16,283 nt of DNA from Pseudomonadota bacterium (GCA_023434015.1 JAEYTM010000286.1:1-16283); one strand, 5' to 3'. Counted from the first letter of the stretch, positions 6,308 to 14,211 are shown. The notes: a model not told the origin generated them from the letters alone. Numbers and translations are program-made.

Positions 6308-6982
6308 TCAATGGATCAGGAACAGGGCGAGAAGCAGGGGAATCACCAGCCCCAGCCCGACCAGCGGCCAGGTCGAGCGGCGAGCGTGCGAATGCAGTTG
6401 CAGCAGCACCAGGCCGGTGACGCAGAACACGATCGAACCGATCGCGAAGATGTCGATGAACCAGGACCAGGCCAGGCCGGTGTTGCGGCCCTTGTGCAGG
6501 TCGTTCAGGTAGGCGATCCAGCCGCGGTCGGTCCGCTCGTAGGCCGCCTCGCCGGTCTCGGTGTCCAGGGTGACCCAGCCGTCGGAACCGGGGCCCGGCA
6601 GGGCGATATAGGCCTCGCCGGGGGACCACTCGACCTTGGCCGTAGCCGGGGCCCTGACCTTCATCTCCTCCGCCAGCCACGCGCGCGCGGCCTCGGGCAG
6701 CGGGCCCTCAGCGGCTTCGGCGGCCTGCAGGGCGGGACGCAGGTCCTCCGGCAGCACGGCCGAGCGTTCGACGATCTTCGGCTCCGCCTTGATCGCTCCG
6801 GCGTGGTTGAGGGTGATCCCGGTCGCCGCGAACAGCAGCATGCCGATCAGGCAGATGGCCGCGCTGATCCAGTGCCAGCGCAGCACCTCGCGCAGGAATT
6901 TCGCGCGCCGCTGCGCCTTCCGCTTGGCGCGGGCCTTTTCCTCGGCCGCCTGATCGGAGGCCGCCACCGTCGCCTGCACCAT
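6308..6982 (-). CDS. PepSY-associated transmembrane protein (PepSY_TM, PiuB/ferric-reductase-like)
   Basis: This 224-residue integral inner-membrane protein opens with a basic cytoplasmic N-terminus rich in Ala, Lys and Arg. Helix 1 spans about 38-59, a periplasmic domain about 60-165, helix 2 about 171-195 and helix 3 about 205-223. PepSY_TM hallmarks are RWHW (35-38), TGITLNH (54-60) and LNDLHKGRNTG (159-169). His37, His60 and His163 lie at membrane edges and are plausible heme ligands, as proposed for PepSY_TM reductases; this is inference. Related proteins are often iron-regulated and connect cytoplasmic or quinone electrons to extracytoplasmic acceptors. It is the first gene of the operon. 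A Fur-box-like palindrome lies about 90 bp upstream. The start ATG 6982 is followed by GTG CAG. Confidence 0.88.
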   Translation of the reverse strand: MVQATVAASDQAAEEKARAKRKAQRRAKFLREVLRWHWISAAICLIGMLLFAATGITLNHAGAIKAEPKIVERSAVLPEDLRPALQAAEAAEGPLPEAARAWLAEEMKVRAPATAKVEWSPGEAYIALPGPGSDGWVTLDTETGEAAYERTDRGWIAYLNDLHKGRNTGLAWSWFIDIFAIGSIVFCVTGLVLLQLHSHARRSTWPLVGLGLVIPLLLALFLIH

Positions 6983-7064
6983 TCAGCGCAGCCCTGCGGC
7001 GGGGGTCCGGGGCGGAGAACAGGCGGGCGTGGCCCCGGTACGCGACATCGAACTCAATCCGGCT

Positions 7065-7085
7065 TATTGCGATTAATTCGCAATA
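7065..7085 (-). promoter_or_regulatory. Fur-box-like palindrome upstream of the PepSY operon
   Basis: TATTGCGA (7065-7072) and TCGCAATA (7078-7085) are perfect inverted arms around TTAAT. This AT-rich island stands out in GC-rich DNA. Length and symmetry resemble Fur-family operators of the TGCGA-N5-TCGCA type. It lies in the 158-bp gap between the deaminase stop and the PepSY start, and fits an iron-controlled PepSY/ApbE unit. Another regulator (Irr, Zur, MntR-like) is possible. Confidence 0.55.
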
Positions 7086-7140
7086 GCGGCCCGCGCCTGG
7101 CTTGGCAACGTCCAAAAGGCGGGTTTTACGGCGGCGTCGC

Positions 7141-7581
7141 TCAAGCCGGCGGGCGGTAGTCCGCGTAGAGCCGGGCGGCCTCATCCGACAGCAGGCCGAT
7201 CTCCACCGCCACACCGGCCTGGCGCAGCCGCACGCCTCCCCTGCCGGCGGCGAAGGGGGAGGCGTCGCAGCAGGCCACGACCACCCGCGCCACGCCGGCG
7301 TCCGACAGCAGTTCGGAGCAGGACGCCGCGCCGGACGATCGCGCGCCGCACGGCTCCAGGGTGACATAGGCGGTCGCGCCGCGGGCGTCCTCGCCGGCCT
7401 GCGCCAGCGCGACTTCCTCCGCGTGCGGTCGCCCCCCCGGCGCCGTCGCCCCCTCTCCGACCACCGCGCCGTCGCTGACGATCACGCAGCCCACGGCGGG
7501 GTTCTCGGCGGTCAGGCCGACATTGGCGGCGGCGAGCGCGATGGCCCGGCGCATGTGGAGCTGGTCCGCCGCCAGGGTCAT
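7141..7581 (-). CDS. RibD-type cytidine-like deaminase domain protein (no reductase domain)
   Basis: This 146-residue protein matches the N-terminal deaminase half of RibD (diaminohydroxyphosphoribosylaminopyrimidine deaminase, riboflavin pathway). NPAVGCVIV (27-35), PHAEEVAL (52-59, zinc ligand His53 and proton shuttle Glu55), TLEPCGARSSGAASC (74-88, zinc ligands Cys78 and Cys88), and DASPFAAGRGGVRLRQAGVAVEIGLL (from 106) are the RibD-like landmarks. Ordinary RibD is about 360 residues with a C-terminal reductase, which is absent. The usual PCxxxGRTPPC loop is replaced by PCGARSSGAASC with one extra residue. ATG 7581 lies 5 bp after the gpmA stop, so the two are co-transcribed. It may be a second deaminase, a partner of a separate reductase, or a repurposed enzyme. 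Confidence 0.8.
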   Translation of the reverse strand: MTLAADQLHMRRAIALAAANVGLTAENPAVGCVIVSDGAVVGEGATAPGGRPHAEEVALAQAGEDARGATAYVTLEPCGARSSGAASCSELLSDAGVARVVVACCDASPFAAGRGGVRLRQAGVAVEIGLLSDEAARLYADYRPPA

Positions 7582-7586
7582 CGTCT

Positions 7587-8297
7587 TCAGATCGTCGGCA
7601 GCGGCGTGGCGCGGGCGGCGTCCAGGTAGCGGGCGCTCACCGGCTTCAAAGCCGCATCCAGTTCGACCACCAGCGGATTGCTGGTCGGAATCTCGACATC
7701 GACGATGGCGTCGTCGCCGACGTTGAACAGCAGCTTCACGATCGCCCGCAGCGAATTGCCGTGGGCGGCCACCAGCAGGGTTTCACCGGCGGCGAGGTGC
7801 GGGACGATGTCGCTTTCCCAATAGGGCTGTACACGGTCCAGGGTGGTCTTGAGGCTCTCGGTGTCCGGCAGGTCCGCGCCCGCGTAGCGGCGGTCGCCGC
7901 CGAAATCATACTCGCCCCCGGGCGCCAGAGGCGGCGGCGGCACGTCGTAGGACCGCCGCCACACCTTCACCTGGGCCTCGCCGTGCTTCTCCGCGGTCTC
8001 GGCCTTGTTGAGGCCGGTGAGCCCGCCGTAATGACGCTCGTTCAGCCGCCAGTCCTTCGTCTCGGGCACATAGGCCTGGCCGGCGGCGGCCAGGGCCAGC
8101 CAGGAGGTGCGGATCGCCCGCGTCAGCACCGAGGTGAAGCAGCGGTCGATGGCCAGGCCCTCGGCCTTGATAAGCTCGCCGCCCTTCACCGCCTCGGCCT
8201 CGCCCTGTGGCGTGAGATCGACGTCCACCCAGCCGGTGAACCGGTTCTCGAGGTTCCAGCGGCTCTGGCCATGGCGAAGCAGGATGAGGGTGGGCAA
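7587..8297 (-). CDS. gpmA: 2,3-bisphosphoglycerate-dependent phosphoglycerate mutase
   Basis: This 236-residue cytoplasmic enzyme interconverts 3- and 2-phosphoglycerate in glycolysis and gluconeogenesis through a phosphohistidine. [20 protein letters not shown] (4-23) carries His9, the phosphorylated residue. [11 protein letters not shown] (56-66), [14 protein letters not shown] (85-98, acid Glu87), and [11 protein letters not shown] (176-186, His179) complete the active site. Length matches family members of about 230-250 residues. The start is TTG at 8297: it gives the family N-terminus [10 protein letters not shown] and follows GGGAG by 7 nt. Any longer reading would run into the divergent gene region. 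The deaminase gene follows 5 bp later. Confidence 0.95.
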   Translation of the reverse strand: MPTLILLRHGQSRWNLENRFTGWVDVDLTPQGEAEAVKGGELIKAEGLAIDRCFTSVLTRAIRTSWLALAAAGQAYVPETKDWRLNERHYGGLTGLNKAETAEKHGEAQVKVWRRSYDVPPPPLAPGGEYDFGGDRRYAGADLPDTESLKTTLDRVQPYWESDIVPHLAAGETLLVAAHGNSLRAIVKLLFNVGDDAIVDVEIPTSNPLVVELDAALKPVSARYLDAARATPLPTI

Positions 8298-8408
8298 GGC
8301 GGGTCTCCCGGGGGTTGCGCGGCGCAGGCAGCGGCTAGGCTGCGGGACGGTTCGCGTCAAGCGCGCGAGCCGTTGGCGGCGCCGGCCGCGAGCGGCTATA
8401 GGAGCCGC

Positions 8409-8654
8409 ATGCTCGACCGCCTCTACCTGCCGCTTCTGGGCCTGGCCGCCGTCGCCGCGATCGGCCTGTCGCTGGTCTGGCCCCAGGGTTTGGGCGACCG
8501 CTCGCCCGGTCCGTTCGGCCATACGCCGGTCCAGCAGACGCCGGCCATGAAGGCGGCGATGGAGCGGGAGAACGCGGCCGCCCAGCGGCGGCTGGTCGAG
8601 GCGCGCGAGGCGGTCCGCCAGCTGCAGTCCGAAATCGTGGCGCCGTCGCAATGA
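8409..8654 (+). CDS. small single-pass membrane protein of unknown function, coupled to kdsD
   Basis: This 81-residue protein is not recognised from a named family. A hydrophobic helix, about residues 5-24 ([19 protein letters not shown]), is followed by a short Pro/Gly linker ([21 protein letters not shown]) and an Ala/Glu/Arg-rich helix likely to be a coiled coil (about 46-76). Orientation is uncertain; the positive-inside rule is weak here. AGGAG (8400-8404) precedes ATG 8409 by 4-5 nt. Its TGA overlaps the kdsD ATG as ATGA, the mark of translational coupling. It opens the envelope-sugar unit, so a role near the membrane in LPS or capsule assembly is plausible but unproven. Confidence 0.78.
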   Translation: MLDRLYLPLLGLAAVAAIGLSLVWPQGLGDRSPGPFGHTPVQQTPAMKAAMERENAAAQRRLVEAREAVRQLQSEIVAPSQ

Positions 8655-9616
8655 GCGATTTCGACGCCGTCGCGGTCGGCCGCCGGGTCCTGACCGCCGA
8701 GGCCGAAGGCCTGGCCGCCCAGGCCCGCGACCTGGACGCCGCCTTCAGCCGCGCGGTCGACATCCTGTTCGCCGCCAAGGGCCGGATCATCTGCACCGGC
8801 ATGGGCAAGTCCGGCCATGTGGCGCGCAAGATCGCCGCCACCTTCGCCTCGACCGGCACGCCAGCCCTGTTCGTCCACCCGGCCGAAGCCAGCCACGGCG
8901 ACCTCGGGATGATCGGAGAGGACGACGTCATCCTGGCGCTGTCGAAGTCCGGCGAGGCGCGCGAGCTGGCCGACCTGCTGGCCTATGCCGGCCGCTTCGA
9001 CATCCCGCTGATCGCCCTGACCGCGAAGCTGGACAGCGCGCTGGGCCGCGCGGCCGATGTGGTCCTGCGGCTGGCCGACGCCGCCGAGGCGACCGCGGAG
9101 GTCAATGCGCCGACCACCTCCACGACGCTGCAGATCGCCCTGGGCGACGCGCTCGCCGTCGCCCTGCTGGAGCGGCGGGGCTTCAAGCCGAACGATTTCC
9201 ACGTCTTCCATCCGGGCGGGAAGCTGGGCGCCATGCTGCGCACCGTCGGCGACCTGATGCATCGCCAGGACGAGCTGCCGCTGGTCGGGCTCGACGCCTC
9301 GATGAAGGACGCCCTTCTGGTGATGAGCGAGAAGCGCTGGGGGATCGTCGGCGTCACCGCCGCCGAGGGCCGCCTCGCCGGCGCGATCACCGACGGCGAC
9401 CTGCGCCGCCACATCGACGGCCTGCTGGACCAGGCCGCCGGCGAGGTGATGACGCCCGGTCCGAAGAAGACCGTGCCGCCGCAGATGCTGGCGTCCGAGG
9501 CCCTGGCCCTGATGAGCGACCCGCCCCCGGCGGTCACCGTGCTGTTCGTGGTCGAGGCGGGCCGGCCGGTGGGCATCCTGCACGTCCATGACCTGCTGCG
9601 CGCGGGTGTCATGTAA
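8651..9616 (+). CDS. kdsD: arabinose-5-phosphate isomerase (KpsF/GutQ family)
   Basis: This 321-residue cytoplasmic enzyme converts ribulose 5-phosphate to arabinose 5-phosphate, the first step to KDO for lipopolysaccharide. An N-terminal SIS sugar-isomerase domain (about 35-180) shows [18 protein letters not shown] (48-65), [13 protein letters not shown] (76-88), [16 protein letters not shown] (95-110) and [10 protein letters not shown] (184-193). Two CBS domains follow (about 203-262 and 266-321): [18 protein letters not shown] and [12 protein letters not shown] in the first, [12 protein letters not shown] and [13 protein letters not shown] in the second. Length equals the family norm. Translation probably depends on the upstream small gene, since ATG 8651 overlaps its stop and no good SD is seen. 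A KpsF capsule paralog cannot be excluded. Confidence 0.94.
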   Translation: MSDFDAVAVGRRVLTAEAEGLAAQARDLDAAFSRAVDILFAAKGRIICTGMGKSGHVARKIAATFASTGTPALFVHPAEASHGDLGMIGEDDVILALSKSGEARELADLLAYAGRFDIPLIALTAKLDSALGRAADVVLRLADAAEATAEVNAPTTSTTLQIALGDALAVALLERRGFKPNDFHVFHPGGKLGAMLRTVGDLMHRQDELPLVGLDASMKDALLVMSEKRWGIVGVTAAEGRLAGAITDGDLRRHIDGLLDQAAGEVMTPGPKKTVPPQMLASEALALMSDPPPAVTVLFVVEAGRPVGILHVHDLLRAGVM

Positions 9617-9630
9617 ACCGAACCAAGCGC

Positions 9631-9653
9631 GGCCATAAGCGTTGCTCATGGCC
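9631..9653 (+). other. short inverted repeat between kdsD and hexomutase genes
   Basis: GGCCAT (9631-9636) and ATGGCC (9648-9653) form a 6-bp stem with an 11-nt loop in the 89-bp intergenic gap. There is no T tract. It may be a weak processing or pausing hairpin, or an operator for an internal promoter. No clear -35/-10 pair was found nearby. Confidence 0.25.
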
Positions 9654-9705
9654 TTGGGGCGTGCTCGCGACTAAGACACCACCACCGCCTTATCCCGGAG
9701 TTCCG

Positions 9706-11208
9706 ATGCTGCCTGCGCCGCGCGCCGATCTGGCCCCGAACACCTTCGAATTCGAAATCCTGCCGCTGGTGAAGGCCACCGGCTTCCGGGAATATGACGC
9801 GCGCTGGCTGTTCGGCCCGGAGATCAACCTTCTGGGCGTCCAGGCGCTGGGCCTGGGGCTCGGGACCTACATCCACGAGCTGGGCCAGAAGCGCATCGTC
9901 GTCGGCCACGATTTCCGCTCCTACTCCCTGTCGATCAAGCAGGCCCTGACCCTCGGTCTGGTCGCCGCCGGCTGCGAGGTGGTGGACATCGGCCTGGCGA
10001 CCTCGCCGATGGCCTATTTCGCCCAGTTCGACGTCGACGCCCCCTGCGTCGCCATGGTCACCGCCAGCCACAACGAGAACGGCTGGACCGGGGTGAAGAT
10101 GGGCGCCCAGCGGCCGCTGACCTTCGGTCCCGACGAGATGGGCCGGCTGAAGGAGATCGTTCTTTCGGGGACCTGGCTGCAGCGGCCGGGCGGGTCGCTC
10201 GCCCATATCGACGGGGTGCGCGAGCGCTATATCGCCGACGCCGCCAGCCGCGCCAGTCTCACGCGCCCGCTGAAGGTGGTCTGCGCCTGCGGCAACGGCA
10301 CGGCGGGCGCCTTCGCGCCCGAAGCCCTGCGCCGCATGGGCGTCGCCGTGGTCTACGAGATGGATTGCACGCTGGACTGGACCTTCCCGCGCTACAATCC
10401 GAACCCCGAAGACGCCGAGATGCTGCACGAGATGGCCAGGGCCGTGCGCGAGTTCGGCGCCGACCTGGCCCTGGGCTTCGACGGCGACGGCGACCGCTGC
10501 GGCGTGGTCGACGACGAGGGCGAGGAGATCTTCGCCGACAAGATCGGCCTGATGCTGGCCCGCGACCTCTCCGAGCTGCACAAGGACGCCACCTTCGTCG
10601 TGGACGTGAAATCCACCGGCCTGTTCGCCACCGACGAGGTGCTGAAGGCCAACGGCGCGAACACGGTCTACTGGAAGACCGGCCACTCCTACATCAAGCG
10701 CAAGACCGCCGAGCTGGGCGCCCTGGCCGGCTTCGAGAAGAGCGGTCACTTCTTCTTCAACCCGCCGATCGGCCGCGGCTATGACGACGGCATCGTCGCC
10801 GCCGCCGCCATCCTGGCGATGCTGGACCGCAATCCCGGCAAGAAGCTGTCGGACCTGAAGAAGGCCCTGCCTGTCGCCTACACCTCCCTGACCATGAGCC
10901 CGCACTGCCCGGACGAGGAAAAGTATGGGGTGGTGGACCAGATCGTCGCCGAATACACCGCCTTCCGCGACGCTGGCGGGACCATCCTCGGCCGCAGGAT
11001 CGTCGATCTGATCACCGTCAACGGCGTCCGCGTCGCCCTGGAGGACGGCTCCTGGGTGCTGGTGCGCGCCTCGTCCAACAAGCCGGAGATCGTCGTCGTG
11101 GTGGAAAGCGCCCGCTCCGAGGACGACATGCGCGCCCTGTTCCGCGAGGAGGTGAAACCGCGCCTCGCGAAGCACCCGCAGGTCGGCGCCTACAACCAGG
11201 AAATCTGA
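9706..11208 (+). CDS. phosphomannomutase/phosphoglucomutase (alpha-D-phosphohexomutase family)
   Basis: This 500-residue cytoplasmic enzyme interconverts hexose 6-phosphate and hexose 1-phosphate, giving mannose-1-P or glucose-1-P for nucleotide sugars. Family signatures: FREYDARWLFGPEINLLG at the start (domain 1), the phosphoserine loop VTASHNENGWTGVKMG with Ser121, the Mg2+ loop GFDGDGDRCGVVD (Asp259, Asp261, Asp263), the sugar loop GFEKSGHFFF, and the phosphate-binding RASSNKPEIV near the C-terminus. ATG 9706 is preferred over GTG 9661 because CCCGGAG lies 5 nt ahead of it and homology begins just after. It resembles AlgC/ManB/Pgm-type enzymes; dual specificity cannot be judged by eye. The next gene, ugd, starts 3 bp after its stop, and Glc-1-P made here would feed the UDP-glucose that Ugd oxidises. 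Confidence 0.93.
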   Translation: MLPAPRADLAPNTFEFEILPLVKATGFREYDARWLFGPEINLLGVQALGLGLGTYIHELGQKRIVVGHDFRSYSLSIKQALTLGLVAAGCEVVDIGLATSPMAYFAQFDVDAPCVAMVTASHNENGWTGVKMGAQRPLTFGPDEMGRLKEIVLSGTWLQRPGGSLAHIDGVRERYIADAASRASLTRPLKVVCACGNGTAGAFAPEALRRMGVAVVYEMDCTLDWTFPRYNPNPEDAEMLHEMARAVREFGADLALGFDGDGDRCGVVDDEGEEIFADKIGLMLARDLSELHKDATFVVDVKSTGLFATDEVLKANGANTVYWKTGHSYIKRKTAELGALAGFEKSGHFFFNPPIGRGYDDGIVAAAAILAMLDRNPGKKLSDLKKALPVAYTSLTMSPHCPDEEKYGVVDQIVAEYTAFRDAGGTILGRRIVDLITVNGVRVALEDGSWVLVRASSNKPEIVVVVESARSEDDMRALFREEVKPRLAKHPQVGAYNQEI

Positions 11209-11211
11209 GCC

Positions 11212-12516
11212 ATGCGCGTCGCGATGATCGGAACGGGCTATGTCGGCCTGGTGAGCGGGGCCTGTTTCGCCGACTTCGGCCACACGGTCACCTGCATCGA
11301 CAAGGATGCCGGCAAGATCGAGCAACTGCTGGCCGGCGGCATCCCCATCTACGAGCCGGGCCTCGACCAGCTGGTCGCGCAGAACGTCAAGGAAGGCCGG
11401 CTGTTCTTCACCACCGAGGCGGCCGACGCGGTGCGGACGGCGGACGCCGTGTTCATCGCCGTCGGCACCCCCTCCCGACGCGGTGACGGCCACGCGGACC
11501 TGTCCTACGTCCACGCCGCCGCCGAGGAGATCGCCGGGCTGGTCGACGGGTTCACCGTCGTCGTCACCAAGTCCACCGTACCGGTCGGGACGGGCGACGA
11601 GATCGAGGCGATCATCCGCCGGGTGCGGCCGGAGGCCGACGTCGCCGTGGTCTCCAACCCGGAATTCCTGCGCGAAGGCGCGGCGATCGAGGACTTCAAG
11701 CGGCCGGACCGCGTGGTCGTCGGGGCCGACGACGAGCGCGCCCGGGAGGTGATGCGCGAGCTCTACCGTCCGCTCTATCTGAACGAGACGCCGATCCTGT
11801 TCACCAGCCGGCGCACCTCGGAACTGACCAAATATGCGGCCAACGCCTTCCTGGCGATGAAGATCACCTTCATCAACGAAATCGCCGATCTCTGCGAAGC
11901 GGTCGACGCGGACGTCCAGCAGGTGGCGCGCGGCATCGGTCTCGACAAGCGGATCGGCGGCAAGTTCCTCAACGCCGGCCCCGGCTACGGCGGTTCCTGC
12001 TTCCCGAAGGACACCCTGGCCCTGGTGCGGACCGCGCGCGACGCCGGCTCGCCGGTCGAGCTGATCGAGACCACCGTCAAGGTCAACGACGCCCGCAAGA
12101 AGGCGATGGCGGAAAAGGTCGGCCGCGCCGTCGGCGCCAGCCTCGCCGGCCGGACCGTCGGCGTGCTCGGCCTGACCTTCAAGCCCAATACCGACGACAT
12201 GCGGGACGCCCCGTCGCTGGACATCGTCCCGGCCCTCCAGGCCCAGGGCGCCACGGTGCAGGCGTTCGATCCGGAAGGTTCCCATGAGGCGCGCCAGCTG
12301 CTGCGCGACGTGGTGTTCAAGGACAACGCCTATGACGCGGCGGAGGGCGCCGACGTCCTGGTCATCATCACCGAATGGGATCAGTTCCGGGCCCTCGACC
12401 TGGACCGGATCAAGCTGCTGATGAAGACCCCGGCCCTGGTCGACCTGCGCAACATCTACAAGCCGGCGGACATGAAGGCGCGCGGCTTCGCCTACACCAG
12501 CGTCGGGCGGCCGTAG
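11212..12516 (+). CDS. ugd: UDP-glucose 6-dehydrogenase
   Basis: This 434-residue cytoplasmic enzyme oxidises UDP-glucose to UDP-glucuronate with two NAD+, supplying acidic sugar for exopolysaccharide, capsule or lipid A decoration. The Rossmann motif GTGYVG is at residues 7-12. AVGTPSRRGDGHADLSYV, TKSTVPVGTGDEIE, SNPEFLREGAAIEDFKRPDR (the conserved NPEFLREG strand), SELTKYAANAFLAMKITFIN, and GPGYGGSCFPKD with nucleophile Cys263 follow. The C-terminal UDP-binding domain has LTFKPNTDDMRDAPSLDI and ends LVDLRNIYKP. Length is standard. AGGA at 11198-11201, inside the preceding gene end, serves ATG 11212. It is last in the plus-strand unit, and a hairpin follows its stop. Confidence 0.96.
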   Translation: MRVAMIGTGYVGLVSGACFADFGHTVTCIDKDAGKIEQLLAGGIPIYEPGLDQLVAQNVKEGRLFFTTEAADAVRTADAVFIAVGTPSRRGDGHADLSYVHAAAEEIAGLVDGFTVVVTKSTVPVGTGDEIEAIIRRVRPEADVAVVSNPEFLREGAAIEDFKRPDRVVVGADDERAREVMRELYRPLYLNETPILFTSRRTSELTKYAANAFLAMKITFINEIADLCEAVDADVQQVARGIGLDKRIGGKFLNAGPGYGGSCFPKDTLALVRTARDAGSPVELIETTVKVNDARKKAMAEKVGRAVGASLAGRTVGVLGLTFKPNTDDMRDAPSLDIVPALQAQGATVQAFDPEGSHEARQLLRDVVFKDNAYDAAEGADVLVIITEWDQFRALDLDRIKLLMKTPALVDLRNIYKPADMKARGFAYTSVGRP

Positions 12517-12518
12517 GG

Positions 12519-12539
12519 GGCTTCGCCTTCAGGCGAGCC
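12519..12539. terminator. convergent hairpin between ugd and the small ORF
   Basis: GGCT-CGCC (12519-12527, T12523 bulged) pairs with GGCG-AGCC (12532-12539) around loop TTCA. It begins 3 bp after the ugd stop. The stop codon of the minus-strand small gene lies in and beside the loop. There is no T tract in either direction, so it is a possible weak or Rho-assisted bidirectional terminator. Confidence 0.45.
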
Positions 12540-12675
12540 GCATCAGGAGCTGGGCGATCCACAGGGCCGCCGTCCAGAAGGCGGCCGCCAGGCAAAGGAC
12601 GAAGACCAGGCAGGCGATGGAGCTGACGCCCCGCGCCGGCCGCGTCCCCCCGCCCCAGGCGAGATTGCGCTGCAT
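12529..12675 (-). CDS. 48-residue single-pass membrane protein, unknown function
   Basis: ATG 12675 opens a 48-residue frame with one of the best ribosome-binding sites in the window, GGGAGG, 4 nt upstream. The product has a basic, Gly-rich N-terminus (MQRNLAWGGGTRPARG) and a single hydrophobic helix, about residues 18-44 (SSIACLVFVLCLAAAFWTA, then ALWIAQLLM), ending RLA. It has two Cys and two Trp residues in the helix. The basic N-terminus predicts N-in, C-out topology in the inner membrane. It lies downstream of glmM on the same strand, 84 bp away, with a hairpin between. No family is recognised. Support comes from SD quality, the clean hydrophobic profile and the absence of an alternative use for the gap. 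Confidence 0.7.
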   Translation of the reverse strand: MQRNLAWGGGTRPARGVSSIACLVFVLCLAAAFWTAALWIAQLLMRLA

Positions 12676-12693
12676 CCGACCTCCCATCTGTCG

Positions 12694-12712
12694 CGCCCCG
12701 TCGCGCGGGGCG
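12694..12712 (-). other. hairpin in the glmM to small-ORF gap
   Basis: CGCCCCG (12694-12700) pairs perfectly with CGGGGCG (12706-12712) around loop TCGCG. It is 18 bp upstream of the small gene start and 47 bp after the glmM stop. With no T tract in the minus direction, it may protect or separate transcript segments rather than terminate glmM. Confidence 0.4.
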
Positions 12713-12759
12713 GTCCGACGTCAGAATAACCCGTCGCCGGGGCGGAGGTTGCGCGGCCG

Positions 12760-14112
12760 TCAGGCGGCGGCCTTCTTCACCGCGCCGACGATGTCCTTGA
12801 CCACCTGGTTGACCACGCCGGCGTCGGCGCCCTCGGCCATGATGCGGATCAGGGGCTCGGTGCCCGAGGCGCGCACGACGATGCGGCCCGAGCCGTTCAG
12901 ACGCTGTTCGGCCGCCGCGATCGCCCCCTTCACCTGTTCGTTCTCCAGCGGCTTGCCGGCGGCGAAGCGGACGTTCTCCAGCAGTTGGGGCACCGGTTCG
13001 AACTGGCGCGCCAGCGCGCTCATCGGCTTGTCGGAATCGCGCAGCACGGCCAGCACCTGCAGCGCGGCGAGCAGGCCGTCGCCGGTGGTCGAGAAGTCGT
13101 TCAGGATGATGTGGCCGGACTGTTCGCCGCCGAGGTTGAAGCCGCCCTCGCGCATCCGCGCCATCACATAGCGGTCGCCGACCTGGGTGCGCTCCAGCGA
13201 CAGGCCGCGCCCCTTCAGATAGCGCTCCAGGCCGAGGTTGGACATCACCGTGGCCACCACGCCGCCGCCGGTCAGGCGGTCGGTCTTCGCCCAGTGATCG
13301 GCCATCAGAGCCATGATCTGGTCGCCGTCGACGATCTGACCCTTCTCGTCGCAGATCACCAGCCGGTCGGCATCCCCGTCGAGGGCGATGCCGATGTCGG
13401 CCCGGTATTCCTTGACCAGCTTCTGCATCGCCGCCGGATGCGTCGAGCCGCACTCCTCGTTGATGTTGAAGCCGTTCGGGTTGACGCCGACGGGAATGAC
13501 CTCCGCCCCCAGTTCGTACAGCGCCTCGGGCGCGACCTTGTAGGCGGCGCCGTTGGCGCAATCGATCACCACCCGCATCCCCGACAGGCTGAGGCGGCGC
13601 GGGAAGGTCGCCTTGGCGATCTCGACATAGCGGGCCTGGCAGTCGTCGATCCGCTGCACGCGGCCGAGGCGCGTCGGCGGCGCCAGGCCCTCCTGCAGGC
13701 CCTGGTCCATCAGCGCCTCGATCTCCAGCTCGCGCTCGTCGGACAGCTTGTAGCCGTCGGGGCCGAACAGCTTGATGCCATTGGCGGAGAAGGCGTTGTG
13801 CGACGCGGAGATCATCACGCCCAGGTCCGCGCGCAGCGAGCGGGTCATCATGGCGACGCCGGGGGTCGGCAGCGGGCCGAACAGGCGCACGTCCATGCCG
13901 ACGCTGGTAAAGCCGGCGACCAGCGCCGGCTCGATCATGTAGCCCGACAGCCGGGTGTCCTTGCCGATCACCACCAGGTGCCGCCGCTCGTCGCCGGACA
14001 TGAACAGCTTGCCGGCCGCCAGACCCACCCGCAGCGCCACTTCCGCCGTCATCGGATGGCGATTGGCCTGGCCGCGGATCCCGTCGGTGCCGAAGTACGC
14101 GCGCTTGGTCAT
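12760..14112 (-). CDS. glmM: phosphoglucosamine mutase
   Basis: This 450-residue cytoplasmic enzyme converts glucosamine-6-phosphate to glucosamine-1-phosphate, the step between GlmS and GlmU on the way to UDP-GlcNAc. The diagnostic start [14 protein letters not shown] (4-17) is followed by the phosphoserine loop [18 protein letters not shown] with Ser104, the Mg2+ loop [10 protein letters not shown] (Asp245, Asp247, Asp249), the sugar loop GGEQSGHII (328-336) and phosphate loop RASGTEP (414-420). Length is typical (about 445-450). It is activated by phosphorylation at Ser104 in characterised homologs. It is divergent from glmS across 123 bp, which places two consecutive hexosamine steps back to back. 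ATG 14112 has only a weak GAGAG upstream. Confidence 0.97.
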   Translation of the reverse strand: MTKRAYFGTDGIRGQANRHPMTAEVALRVGLAAGKLFMSGDERRHLVVIGKDTRLSGYMIEPALVAGFTSVGMDVRLFGPLPTPGVAMMTRSLRADLGVMISASHNAFSANGIKLFGPDGYKLSDERELEIEALMDQGLQEGLAPPTRLGRVQRIDDCQARYVEIAKATFPRRLSLSGMRVVIDCANGAAYKVAPEALYELGAEVIPVGVNPNGFNINEECGSTHPAAMQKLVKEYRADIGIALDGDADRLVICDEKGQIVDGDQIMALMADHWAKTDRLTGGGVVATVMSNLGLERYLKGRGLSLERTQVGDRYVMARMREGGFNLGGEQSGHIILNDFSTTGDGLLAALQVLAVLRDSDKPMSALARQFEPVPQLLENVRFAAGKPLENEQVKGAIAAAEQRLNGSGRIVVRASGTEPLIRIMAEGADAGVVNQVVKDIVGAVKKAAA

Positions 14113-14155
14113 GAGGGGGCTCTCGAAACGATCCGAAACTGAGATTTAGTCGACG

Positions 14156-14211
14156 GCGGCTTCGCCAATGCTAAAGCCGCTGGGACAATGGCGAAACTAG
14201 CAGGTTCGCCA
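14156..14211 (+). promoter_or_regulatory. alternative-hairpin leader region upstream of glmS
   Basis: Competing stems can be drawn between the divergent genes. GCGGCTT (14156-14162) can pair with AAGCCGC (14174-14180). TGGCGAA (14189-14195) can pair either with TTCGCCA at 14161-14167 or with a second TTCGCCA at 14205-14211. The first option of the latter overlaps the GCGGCTT stem, so the structures are mutually exclusive. It could be an RNA leader or a DNA operator with repeated half-sites. No transcript start or promoter is clear, and no known riboswitch class (including the glmS ribozyme) is recognised. Confidence 0.35.

Noticed and set aside
7587..8651. Longer phosphoglycerate mutase reading from 8651
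   Set aside because: The extra 118 residues would overlap the divergent small membrane protein gene and have no homology; the family N-terminus begins at the TTG at 8297.
9646..12285. Very long open frame (879 codons) on the minus strand opposite the hexomutase and ugd genes
   Set aside because: It lies entirely antisense to two firmly identified genes, its product is Gly/His/Asp/Val-rich low complexity with no recognisable domain, and such frames are common opposite GC-rich codons.
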